A stretch of DNA of 6,036 bases from an uncultured Prevotellaceae bacterium (GCA_946408305.1 CAMJRQ010000077.1:1-6036), one strand, 5' to 3'. Positions 1 through 6,036 are shown, counted from the stretch's first letter. The notes: generated by a model from the letters alone, not told the origin. A program made the numbers and translations.

Positions 1-6
1 GTTTTT

Positions 7-37
7 TTTGCCGTCACTGGCATATTTTATAATTTTG
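7..37 (+). promoter_or_regulatory. Bacteroidota-type promoter of gdhA
   Basis: A TTTG at 7-10, ending a run of T, lies 19 nt before TAATTTTG at 30-37, an exact match to the Bacteroidota -7 consensus TAnnTTTG. The spacing fits the -33/-7 arrangement known for the phylum's primary sigma factor. Transcription should begin near 42-45, leaving a leader of about 45 nt before the gdhA ATG. The T-run at 2-9 could also be the tail of a terminator upstream of the window. Confidence 0.75.
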
Positions 38-87
38 TATCGGAATTAAGCTGACACAATGTAAGAAATCACATAAAAACAAGAAAA

Positions 88-1398
<1,311 letters not shown>

Positions 1399-1425
<27 letters not shown>

Positions 1426-1514
1426 AGAAGACGGTTCCCCCATCATGGCGACGCCAGCTCGGCAAAGCCAAGGTCTATTTTCGCCATGATGGCCCAGGGA
1501 ATCGTCTGAAGAAG
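1399..1514. repeat. 32-bp direct repeat with an inverted copy between, at the gdhA 3' end
   Basis: Bases 1399-1430, covering the last gdhA codons, the stop and 5 nt beyond, recur perfectly at 1483-1514, exactly 84 bp downstream. Between them, 1430-1450 is an imperfect inverted copy: GACGGTTCCC (1430-1439) pairs with GGGAATCGTC of either arm with one G-T wobble, and CCATCATGGCG (1440-1450) pairs with CGCCATGATGG (1482-1492), or 10 bp of it with 1399-1408. The middle segment can therefore fold back on either flanking copy, giving two mutually exclusive hairpins. The upstream one puts the gdhA stop codon in or next to its loop. No T-run follows, so this is not an ordinary terminator. It may be the scar of a template-switch duplication, or a structure affecting mRNA stability. 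Confidence 0.85.
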
Positions 1515-1563
1515 GAAACGGGAGAAACAACAAAGAAACGACAAAAACGATAAGCCATAGAAA

Positions 1564-1602
1564 GCAACACGGTGCGACGACCCACGCAACGTGATGCGAT
1601 GG
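1564..1602. repeat. Degenerate half-copies of the GCAACACGTTGCGATG motif
   Basis: Bases 1564-1579 (GCAACACGGTGCGACG) match 14 of 16 bases of the palindrome half at 5922-5937. Bases 1586-1602 (GCAACGTGATGCGATGG) match it with a two-base gap and a small change. They lie directly upstream of the gdhA terminator, whose stem belongs to the same sequence family. They may be decayed copies of a dispersed intergenic palindrome. No gene is visible between 1426 and 1747. Confidence 0.4.
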
Positions 1603-1606
1603 CTGG

Positions 1607-1646
1607 AAGAACGTGTTGCGATGCACATCGCAGCACGTTCTTTTTT
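1607..1646 (+). terminator. Intrinsic terminator of gdhA
   Basis: AAGAACGTGTTGCGATG (1607-1623) pairs with the sequence at 1626-1642 over up to 17 positions. There is one G-T wobble, and the innermost pair is probably open, leaving a four-base loop. A T6 run at 1641-1646 follows. This is a strong Rho-independent terminator about 180 nt after the gdhA stop. It insulates gdhA from the aromatic operon promoter about 40 nt further on. Confidence 0.9.
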
Positions 1647-1686
1647 CCCCCTCTCCGCAAAAAATTTGAAGAAATCTGACAATTTT

Positions 1687-1718
1687 CTTGGCCGTTTGCT
1701 TACAAGTTCGTACCTTTG
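1687..1718 (+). promoter_or_regulatory. Bacteroidota-type promoter of the Phe/Tyr operon
   Basis: TACCTTTG at 1711-1718 matches the -7 consensus TAnnTTTG exactly. CTTG at 1687-1690 supplies a -33 TTG with a 20-nt spacer. Transcription should start near 1724-1726, about 23 nt before the leader-peptide ATG. No comparable -7 element was seen in the gaps inside the downstream operon, so this is probably its only promoter. Confidence 0.8.
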
Positions 1719-1747
1719 CAGCCGAAATCATAAGAAAAAGCAGTCAA

Positions 1748-1813
1748 ATGCGCACATTGAGTAACAACTTTTACGGCTTCTATTATTACTTTTACTTTAC
1801 CCCAGTGAAGTGA
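1748..1813 (+). CDS. Phe/Tyr-rich leader peptide of the aromatic operon attenuator
   Basis: This 21-codon reading frame (ATG 1748-1750, TGA 1811-1813) encodes a regulatory peptide whose translation, not its product, should matter. It starts MRTLSNN, continues FYGFYYYFYF at residues 8-17 and ends TPVK. Nine of those ten residues are Phe (8, 11, 15, 17) or Tyr (9, 12, 13, 14, 16). This is the hallmark of amino acid attenuation; for comparison, E. coli pheL has 7 Phe in 15 residues. The start follows an A-rich stretch (AAGAAAAAG at 1733-1741) that suits Bacteroidota initiation. The frame lies 25-30 nt downstream of the promoter and about 100 nt before pheA. It spans the two arms of a hairpin, and its stop codon lies inside the antiterminator arm. 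The match between codons and operon products, together with the competing structures, makes chance unlikely. It is too short for routine gene callers. Confidence 0.9.
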   Translation: MRTLSNNFYGFYYYFYFTPVK

Positions 1814-1907
1814 AACGGGCCGTCGTGCGTACAAAAAAACAAAGAACCGAACAAACCAAAAATACAAGAAAGTCCCGTTTCACCTACGAAACGGGACTTT
1901 TCTTTTT
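1790..1907 (+). promoter_or_regulatory. Transcription attenuator: 1:2 hairpin, 2:3 antiterminator, 3:4 terminator
   Basis: Three mutually exclusive pairings are visible. 1:2 is TTTTACTTTAC (1790-1800) with GTGAAGTGAAA (1805-1815): 11 pairs including two G-U, loop CCCA. 2:3 is GTGAAACGGG (1810-1819) with CCCGTTTCAC (1874-1883): 10 perfect pairs across an A-rich, poorly structured spacer. 3:4 is the terminator (1869-1881 with 1888-1900). Segments 2 and 4 share GAAACGGG, which is why they compete for segment 3. Expected behaviour, by analogy with trp/phe attenuators: a ribosome stalled on the Tyr/Phe codons around 1781-1795 covers segment 1, 2:3 forms and transcription reads through. A ribosome that reaches the TGA at 1811-1813 covers segment 2 and 3:4 terminates. 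Without translation, 1:2 forms and 3:4 again terminates. Confidence 0.88.
1869..1907 (+). terminator. Attenuator terminator hairpin upstream of pheA
   Basis: AAAGTCCCGTTTC (1869-1881) and GAAACGGGACTTT (1888-1900) form a perfect 13-bp stem with loop ACCTAC (1882-1887). It runs into a T-rich tract at 1898-1907 (TTTTCTTTTT). The tract ends 8 nt before the pheA ATG. Placing a terminator after a promoter and leader peptide, but before the structural genes, makes it conditional rather than an operon end. Confidence 0.93.
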
Positions 1908-1915
1908 ATGAAAAG

Positions 1916-2758
1916 ATGAGACGCATAGCCATACAAGGAATCAAGGGCAGCTTCCACGACATAGCCGCCCACCGCTACTTCCCGGGCGAGGAGCTGGAAC
2001 TGTGTTGCTGCGACACGTTCGAAGAAGTGTTCGCCCACATGAAGGCCGACCGACGGATGACGGCCCTCGTGGCCATCGAGAACACCATTGCCGGCAGCCT
2101 GCTCCACAACTACGAACTGCTGCGCGAGAGCGGCACCACCATCGTGGGCGAGCACAAGCTGCGCATCAGCCACAGCATCATGTGCCTGCCCGACGACTAC
2201 TGGGCCGACATCACCGAGGTGAACTCGCACCCCGTGGCACTGATGCAGTGCCGCGACTTCCTGGCACACCACCCGGGGCTGAAGGTGGTGGAGGTGGCCG
2301 ACACGGCCGGCGCCGCAGCCGACATCAGCCGCGAGCAGCTACACGGGCATGCCGCCATCTGCCACCGCGACGCCGCACGCATCTATGGCATGAAGGTGCT
2401 CGAGGAAGGCATCGAGACGAACAAGCACAACTTCACCCGCTTCCTCGTGCTTAGCAATCCCGAGGAGGCCGACCGCATGCGCTCCACCGAGGAGATTGAC
2501 AAAGCCAGCATCGTCTTCACCCTGCCCCACGAGGAGGGAAGCCTGAGCGCCATACTGAGCATCTTCTCGTTCTACAAGATAAACCTGACGAAAATCCAGT
2601 CGCTGCCCATCATCGGCAAGGAGTGGCAGTATATGTTCTACATCGACCTCTCCTTCACCGACCTGCGCCGCTATCGCCAGGCCGTGGAGGCCATCAGCCC
2701 GCTGGTAAACGAAATGAACATCTTAGGCGAATACAAAAATGGACAACAGAGCATTTGA
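1916..2758 (+). CDS. pheA: Prephenate dehydratase with C-terminal ACT domain
   Basis: It converts prephenate to phenylpyruvate, the step committed to phenylalanine, in the cytoplasm. The 280 residues fit the stand-alone prephenate dehydratase family. There is no fused chorismate mutase, which is supplied by the fusion gene two genes downstream. The catalytic part shows AIQGIKGSFHD (5-15), the substrate motif IENTIAGS (54-61), NSHPVALMQC (103-112) and NFTRFLVL (172-179) with the catalytic Thr174. An ACT domain follows at roughly 197-272. Its usual Phe-binding motifs GALA and ESRP appear as GSLS (208-211) and QSLP (228-231), so feedback inhibition by Phe may be altered. This may be normal for the lineage. 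The ATG at 1916 lies 8 nt after the attenuator T-tract and has no Shine-Dalgarno. An alternative ATG at 1908 opens a three-codon frame (MKR) that stops across the chosen start. The gene's end overlaps the aminotransferase by 20 nt. Confidence 0.95.
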   Translation: MRRIAIQGIKGSFHDIAAHRYFPGEELELCCCDTFEEVFAHMKADRRMTALVAIENTIAGSLLHNYELLRESGTTIVGEHKLRISHSIMCLPDDYWADITEVNSHPVALMQCRDFLAHHPGLKVVEVADTAGAAADISREQLHGHAAICHRDAARIYGMKVLEEGIETNKHNFTRFLVLSNPEEADRMRSTEEIDKASIVFTLPHEEGSLSAILSIFSFYKINLTKIQSLPIIGKEWQYMFYIDLSFTDLRRYRQAVEAISPLVNEMNILGEYKNGQQSI

Positions 2759-3926
2759 CATACGGCCGGCCGACCGCCTCGGCGCCGTCAGCGAGTACTA
2801 CTTCAGCCGCAAGCTCAAGGAGGTGGCACGCCTCAATGCCGAGGGCCGCGACATCATCAGTCTGGCCATCGGCAGCCCCGACATGCCCCCCTCGGAGCAG
2901 ACCGTCCGCACCCTCTGCGAGCAGGCCCTCCGCCCCGACACCCACGGCTATCAGCCCACCATCGGCACACCCGAGCTGCGCCAGGCCATGGCACGCTTCT
3001 ACAAGCGGTGGTACGGCGTCGAGCTCGACCCCTCGAGCGAGATTCAGCCCCTCATCGGCAGCAAGGAGGGCATTCTGCACGTGACGCTCACCCTCGTGAA
3101 CCCCGGCGAGCAGGTGCTCGTGCCCAACCCTGGCTACCCCACCTACACGAGCCTGAGCCGTCTGCTCGGTGCCGAGGTGGTCACCTACGACCTGCGCGAG
3201 GAGAACGGATGGCAGCCCGACTTCGAGGCGCTCGAGCGGATGGACCTGAGCCGCGTGAAGCTCATGTGGACCAACTATCCCCACATGCCCACCGGAGCCC
3301 CGGCACGCCGCGAGACCTACGAACGGCTCGTCAGTTTCGCCCTGCGCCACGGCATCGTGGTGGTGAACGACAACCCCTACTCCTTCATCCTGAACGACCG
3401 GGAGAAGCTCTCCATCCTGCAGGTGCCGCGCGCCAAGGAGTGCTGCATCGAGTTCAACTCGATGAGCAAGAGCCACAACATGCCGGGATGGCGCGTGGGC
3501 CTGCTGGCCACGAACGCCACCTTCATACAGTGGCTCCTGAAGGTGAAGACGAACATCGACTCGGGCACCTTCCGCCCCATGCAGCTGGCTGCGGCCCAGG
3601 CCTATGACAACAGCGACGAATGGCACCGCGAGGCCAACATCGCCACCTACGCCCGCCGCCGCTCGCTGGCCGAAGACATCATGACGGAACTGGGCTGCCG
3701 CTTCGACCCCTCGCAGACGGGCATGTTCCTCTGGGGGCGCATCCCCGACAGCTATGCCGACGTGGAAGACCTCACCGAGCGCGTGCTCCACGAGGCCCGC
3801 GTCTTCATCACCCCGGGCTTCATCTTCGGCACGAACGGCCAACGATACATCCGCCTGAGCCTCTGCGCCAAGGAGGAGAAGATTGCCGAGGCGCTCGAGC
3901 GAATCAAACTCATGAACAAACAATAA
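2739..3926 (+). CDS. PLP-dependent class I/II aminotransferase (probable aromatic or prephenate aminotransferase)
   Basis: This is a fold-type I aminotransferase of 395 residues, the normal family length. It has GSPDMPPS (45-52), GYQPTIGTPELR (70-81), NPGYPTY (130-136), NYPHMPTGA (179-187, in place of the usual NPxNPTG), DNPY (211-214, with the PLP-ring Asp211), SMSKSHNMPGWRVG (241-254, Schiff-base Lys244) and IRLS (371-374, with the carboxylate-binding Arg372). Its place inside a Phe/Tyr operon argues for transamination of phenylpyruvate and 4-hydroxyphenylpyruvate with glutamate. Prephenate (giving arogenate) or another broad substrate remains possible, and sequence alone does not settle it. 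The proline-rich NYP-MPTG form recalls the branch related to LL-diaminopimelate aminotransferases. The ATG lies inside the 3' end of pheA (20-nt overlap in another frame), which suggests translational coupling. The next gene starts 24 nt after the stop. Confidence 0.9.
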   Translation: MDNRAFDIRPADRLGAVSEYYFSRKLKEVARLNAEGRDIISLAIGSPDMPPSEQTVRTLCEQALRPDTHGYQPTIGTPELRQAMARFYKRWYGVELDPSSEIQPLIGSKEGILHVTLTLVNPGEQVLVPNPGYPTYTSLSRLLGAEVVTYDLREENGWQPDFEALERMDLSRVKLMWTNYPHMPTGAPARRETYERLVSFALRHGIVVVNDNPYSFILNDREKLSILQVPRAKECCIEFNSMSKSHNMPGWRVGLLATNATFIQWLLKVKTNIDSGTFRPMQLAAAQAYDNSDEWHREANIATYARRRSLAEDIMTELGCRFDPSQTGMFLWGRIPDSYADVEDLTERVLHEARVFITPGFIFGTNGQRYIRLSLCAKEEKIAEALERIKLMNKQ

Positions 3927-3950
3927 CCCAATAAAAAAAAGATACGCATT

Positions 3951-5015
3951 ATGACTTTAGACCTCGTTCCACTGAACTTGCCGAGCGACAACCCCCGCCC
4001 GTTTGTCATTGCAGGACCCTGCTCGGCCGAGACCGAAGAACAAGTGATGACAACCGCCCGCCAGTTGGCCCAGAAGGGATGCCACATGTTCCGCGCCGGC
4101 ATCTGGAAACCCCGCACGAAACCCGGAAACTTCGAAGGCCACGGCGAGAAAGCCCTGCCCTGGCTGGAGCGCGTGAAGGAGGAGACAGGCATGCTCGTGG
4201 CCTGCGAGGTGGCCACGCCCGACCACGTGGAGAAAGCCCTGCGCCACGGGGTGGACATCCTCTGGATAGGCGCCCGCACCACGGCCAACCCCTTTGCCGT
4301 GCAGGAACTGGCCGACAGCCTTCGCGGAGTGGACGTGCCCGTGCTGGTGAAGAACCCCGTGAACCCCGACCTGGAGCTCTGGATAGGTGCCCTGCTGCGC
4401 ATCAACGGCGCCGGCGTCAAGCGCATGGGAGCCATCCACCGCGGTTTCAGCACCATCGACCACAAGCTCTATCGCAACATACCGCTCTGGCACATCCCCA
4501 TCGAGCTCCACCGCCGCTTCCCCAGCCTGCCCGTCTTCTGCGACCCCAGCCACATGGGCGGACGCCGCGACCTCATCGCCACCCTCTGCCAGCAGGCCAT
4601 GGACATGGGCTTCCACGGACTCATCGTGGAGAGCCACTGCAACCCCGACCAGGCATGGAGCGACGCCTCGCAGCAGGTGACGCCCGAGGTGCTCGACTTC
4701 ATCCTCGAACACCTCATCGTGCGCGACAACGTGGAGATGACCGAATCGCTCATCTCGCTGCGCAAGCAAATCGACGAGATGGACGACCAGCTGATGGACC
4801 TCTTGACGCGCCGCATGCGGGTGAGCCGCGAGATAGCCCTCTACAAGAAGGAGCACAACATGGGCGTAGTCCAGCCCATGCGCTACACCGAAATCCTGGA
4901 CAAACGCGGTGCCCAAGGCAGCCTCTGCGGCATGGACCCCGGCTTCGTCCGCCGTGTCTACGAGGAAATCCATGCCGAAAGCGTGCGCCAGCAGATGGAG
5001 ATAATTAACAAGTAA
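3951..5015 (+). CDS. aroF: Bifunctional DAHP synthase (type I-beta) / chorismate mutase (AroQ)
   Basis: One polypeptide of 354 residues carries two non-adjacent pathway steps. The first is phosphoenolpyruvate plus erythrose 4-phosphate to DAHP; the second is chorismate to prephenate. The DAHP synthase barrel (about 15-255) has GPCSAE (22-27), AGIWKPRTKPGNFEG (49-63), IGARTTANP (107-115), VKNPVNPD (133-140) and DPSHMGGRRD (198-207). Metal ligands Cys24, His201, Glu227 and Asp238 match those of Thermotoga DAHP synthase, with the last three at identical spacing. No ferredoxin-like regulatory domain precedes the barrel. The C-terminal AroQ mutase (about 263-354) keeps the equivalents of E. coli Arg11, Arg28, Lys39, Arg51 and Gln88 as Arg271, Arg288, Lys299, Arg311 and Gln348. 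A Prevotella nigrescens enzyme of this architecture has been reported to be inhibited by prephenate, with interdependent domains. The symbol aroF is conventional. The start follows an A-rich stretch. Confidence 0.95.
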   Translation: MTLDLVPLNLPSDNPRPFVIAGPCSAETEEQVMTTARQLAQKGCHMFRAGIWKPRTKPGNFEGHGEKALPWLERVKEETGMLVACEVATPDHVEKALRHGVDILWIGARTTANPFAVQELADSLRGVDVPVLVKNPVNPDLELWIGALLRINGAGVKRMGAIHRGFSTIDHKLYRNIPLWHIPIELHRRFPSLPVFCDPSHMGGRRDLIATLCQQAMDMGFHGLIVESHCNPDQAWSDASQQVTPEVLDFILEHLIVRDNVEMTESLISLRKQIDEMDDQLMDLLTRRMRVSREIALYKKEHNMGVVQPMRYTEILDKRGAQGSLCGMDPGFVRRVYEEIHAESVRQQMEIINK

Positions 5016-5054
5016 GAGCCCCCTCCCATCCTCCCCTAGGGGGGGGAGGGACTC
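5016..5054. repeat. GC-rich intergenic hairpin between the DAHP synthase fusion and tyrA
   Basis: Directly after the TAA, GAG (5016-5018), CCC-T-CCC (within 5019-5027) and the right half GGG-A-GGG (5044-5050) with CTC (5052-5054) form an imperfect stem. The inner part CCCCTAGGGG (5033-5042) is itself a palindrome within an eight-G run (5039-5046). No T-run follows, so it should not end transcription. It fills most of the 61-nt gap. It may be a dispersed intergenic element, or a structure that modulates the downstream tyrA message. Confidence 0.7.
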
Positions 5055-5076
5055 TATTCCACTTAATGAACCACCT

Positions 5077-5850
5077 ATGAAAATACTGATTCTCGGCGCA
5101 GGCAAGATGGGCAGCTTCTTTGCCGACGTGCTCTCCTTCGACCACGAATGCGCCGTCTACGAAATCGACCCGAAGCGCATGCGCTTCCTCTACAACACCC
5201 AGCGCTTCACCCAACTGGACGAAATCGACGCCTTCCGGCCCGACCTGGTCATCAACGCCGTGACGCTGAAATACACCATCGACGTCTTCCGCCAGGTCAT
5301 CCCCCACCTCCACCAGGACTGCATCATCAGCGACATCAGCAGCGTGAAGACAGGTCTGCGGGAATTCTACGAAGAGACGGGCATGCACTACGTCAGCACC
5401 CACCCCATGTTCGGCCCCACGTTTGCCAACCTGGGCGCCCTCTCGAGCGAGAACGCCATCGTCATCAACGAGGGCGACTATCTGGGCCGCGTCTTCTTCC
5501 TCGACCTCTACCGCCGACTGGGGCTCAACGTGCACGAATACTCGTTCGACGAGCACGACGAGGCCATGGCCTACAGTCTCTCCGTCCCCTTCGTGAGCAC
5601 CTTCGTCTTCTCGGCCGTGATGAAGCATCAGGACGCCCCCGGCACCACCTTCAAGCGCCACCTGGGCATAGCCCGCGGCGTGCTCTCGGAGGACGACACC
5701 CTGCTGCGCGAAATCCTCTTCAACCCCCGCACGAAGCACCATGTGGAGCAAATCCGCGCCGAGCTGAAGGAGCTCATCCAAATCATCGACGACCGCGACG
5801 AGCCCGCGCTCAACCAGTACCTGACCAAGATTCGCAAGAACATACGCTGA
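5077..5850 (+). CDS. tyrA: Prephenate dehydrogenase
   Basis: It oxidatively decarboxylates prephenate to 4-hydroxyphenylpyruvate, the tyrosine-specific branch step. The 257 residues make a compact, stand-alone TyrA with no chorismate mutase or ACT domain, shorter than many bacterial versions. The N-terminus has the Rossmann motif GAGKMG (7-12). Acidic residues after the second strand (VYEID, 27-31) are typical of NAD rather than NADP binding. DISSVK (86-91) and THPMFGP (108-114), whose His109 corresponds to the catalytic His of E. coli TyrA, identify the family. The all-helical C-terminal part includes HDEAMAYSLSVPF (160-172). An arogenate dehydrogenase role cannot be excluded by sequence. 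The ATG gives the Rossmann strand its normal N-terminus. A four-codon frame from 5066 (MNHL) ends across this start. It is the last gene of the operon, followed by a terminator 13 nt after its stop. Confidence 0.94.
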   Translation: MKILILGAGKMGSFFADVLSFDHECAVYEIDPKRMRFLYNTQRFTQLDEIDAFRPDLVINAVTLKYTIDVFRQVIPHLHQDCIISDISSVKTGLREFYEETGMHYVSTHPMFGPTFANLGALSSENAIVINEGDYLGRVFFLDLYRRLGLNVHEYSFDEHDEAMAYSLSVPFVSTFVFSAVMKHQDAPGTTFKRHLGIARGVLSEDDTLLREILFNPRTKHHVEQIRAELKELIQIIDDRDEPALNQYLTKIRKNIR

Positions 5851-5863
5851 AAGCCGCTAACAA

Positions 5864-5905
5864 GGGCGGGAGACACAGAATAATGTGCCTCCCGCCCCTG
5901 CTTTT
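5864..5905 (+). terminator. Operon terminator after tyrA
   Basis: GGGCGGGAGACACA (5864-5877) pairs with TGTGCCTCCCGCCC (5884-5897) at 13 of 14 positions (one A-C mismatch), with a six-base loop GAATAA. TGCTTTTC follows, with four T at 5902-5905. The stem is strong and the T-tract modest. Its position just after the last operon gene fits a Rho-independent terminator. Confidence 0.85.
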
Positions 5906-5915
5906 CTGAAATGTT

Positions 5916-5955
5916 AAAAACGCAACACGTTGCGATGGCCATCGGAACACGTTGC
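5916..5955 (-). terminator. Terminator for the convergent minus-strand gene, built on a repeated palindrome
   Basis: Bases 5922-5938 and 5939-5955 form an imperfect palindrome with 14 of 17 positions paired and centre GATGGCCATC. Read on the minus strand, it is followed one base later by five T (complement of AAAAA at 5916-5920). It lies about 43 nt after the predicted minus-strand stop. On the plus strand no T-run follows, so it acts leftwards. Its minus-strand sequence matches the gdhA terminator stem at 24 of 30 positions. Confidence 0.7.
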
Positions 5956-5997
5956 TCCGGCCCTCGCTCCACGATGCATTGATTCGCAGATGCTCAC

Positions 5998-6036
5998 TTA
6001 CTGCGCCAAGATGGCATCGATGACCAGGCCGACGTC
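5998..6036 (-). CDS. C-terminal end of an unidentified convergent gene (partial)
   Basis: On the minus strand the window opens with codons giving DVGLVIDAILAQ followed by TAA (complement of TTA at 5998-6000). The codons favour G or C at the third position, like the genes here. The peptide looks like an amphipathic helix end. A terminator-like hairpin lies at the right distance downstream on the same strand. Only 12 residues are visible, so no family can be assigned. It is also possible that no gene ends here. Confidence 0.5.
   Translation of the reverse strand, partial: DVGLVIDAILAQ

Noticed and set aside
1695..1698. TTTG as the -33 element of the operon promoter
   Set aside because: It is only 12 nt from the -7 element at 1711; the CTTG at 1687-1690 gives the expected spacing of about 20 nt.
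1724..1907. T-box or metabolite riboswitch in the pheA leader
   Set aside because: No T-box consensus or specifier-loop architecture was seen, and the leader is short and A-rich; the Phe/Tyr reading frame and competing stems explain it better.
2694..3923. 409-residue minus-strand frame opposite the aminotransferase
   Set aside because: Antisense shadow of a well-supported aminotransferase; low-complexity Val/Gly/Ala/His composition, no motif and no minus-strand promoter.
3927..3950. Internal promoter before the DAHP synthase/chorismate mutase gene
   Set aside because: The gap is only 24 nt, A-rich, and contains no TAnnTTTG element.
3957..5105. 382-residue minus-strand frame opposite the DAHP synthase/chorismate mutase gene
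   Set aside because: Antisense shadow; all catalytic residues of the plus-strand fusion enzyme are intact.

Overview
The window looks like chromosomal DNA from a Bacteroidota bacterium, most likely a Prevotella-type Bacteroidales. Three things point there. Two promoters fit the Bacteroidota pattern (a -33 TTG/TTTG and a -7 TAnnTTTG). Most genes lack a Shine-Dalgarno sequence and have A-rich leaders instead. The gene set is pheA, an aminotransferase, a DAHP synthase fused to chorismate mutase, and a stand-alone tyrA, a combination known from this phylum. The genes are GC-rich at third codon positions, while the intergenic regions are AT-rich.

Layout: (1) bases 1-1425 hold a promoter and gdhA, an NADP-type glutamate dehydrogenase. 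(2) Bases 1426-1690 hold no gene. They contain a 32-bp direct repeat with an inverted copy between its two arms, some scattered GCAACACGTTGCGATG-like motifs, and a strong intrinsic terminator. (3) Bases 1687-1915 form a complete regulatory leader: a promoter, a 21-codon leader peptide with nine Phe/Tyr residues in ten, and mutually exclusive 1:2, 2:3 (antiterminator) and 3:4 (terminator) pairings ending just before pheA. (4) Bases 1916-5850 hold four co-directional genes: pheA, an aminotransferase overlapping it by 20 nt, the DAHP synthase/chorismate mutase fusion, and tyrA after a GC-rich intergenic hairpin. (5) Bases 5851-6036 hold the operon terminator, a minus-strand terminator built from a palindrome related to the gdhA terminator, and probably the last 12 codons of a convergent minus-strand gene.

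How the genes work together: the fusion enzyme catalyses the first shikimate-pathway step (DAHP) and the branch-point step (chorismate to prephenate). PheA converts prephenate to phenylpyruvate and TyrA converts it to 4-hydroxyphenylpyruvate. The aminotransferase can transaminate these products, normally with glutamate, which GdhA could help supply. The operon makes both Phe and Tyr, and the leader peptide carries both codons (4 Phe, 5 Tyr). I infer that a shortage of either charged tRNA stalls the leader ribosome and lets transcription enter the operon.

The main find is this Phe/Tyr attenuator. The mechanism is classical in Proteobacteria. The two-amino-acid leader, its setting in a Bacteroidota operon and its detailed architecture deserve attention.
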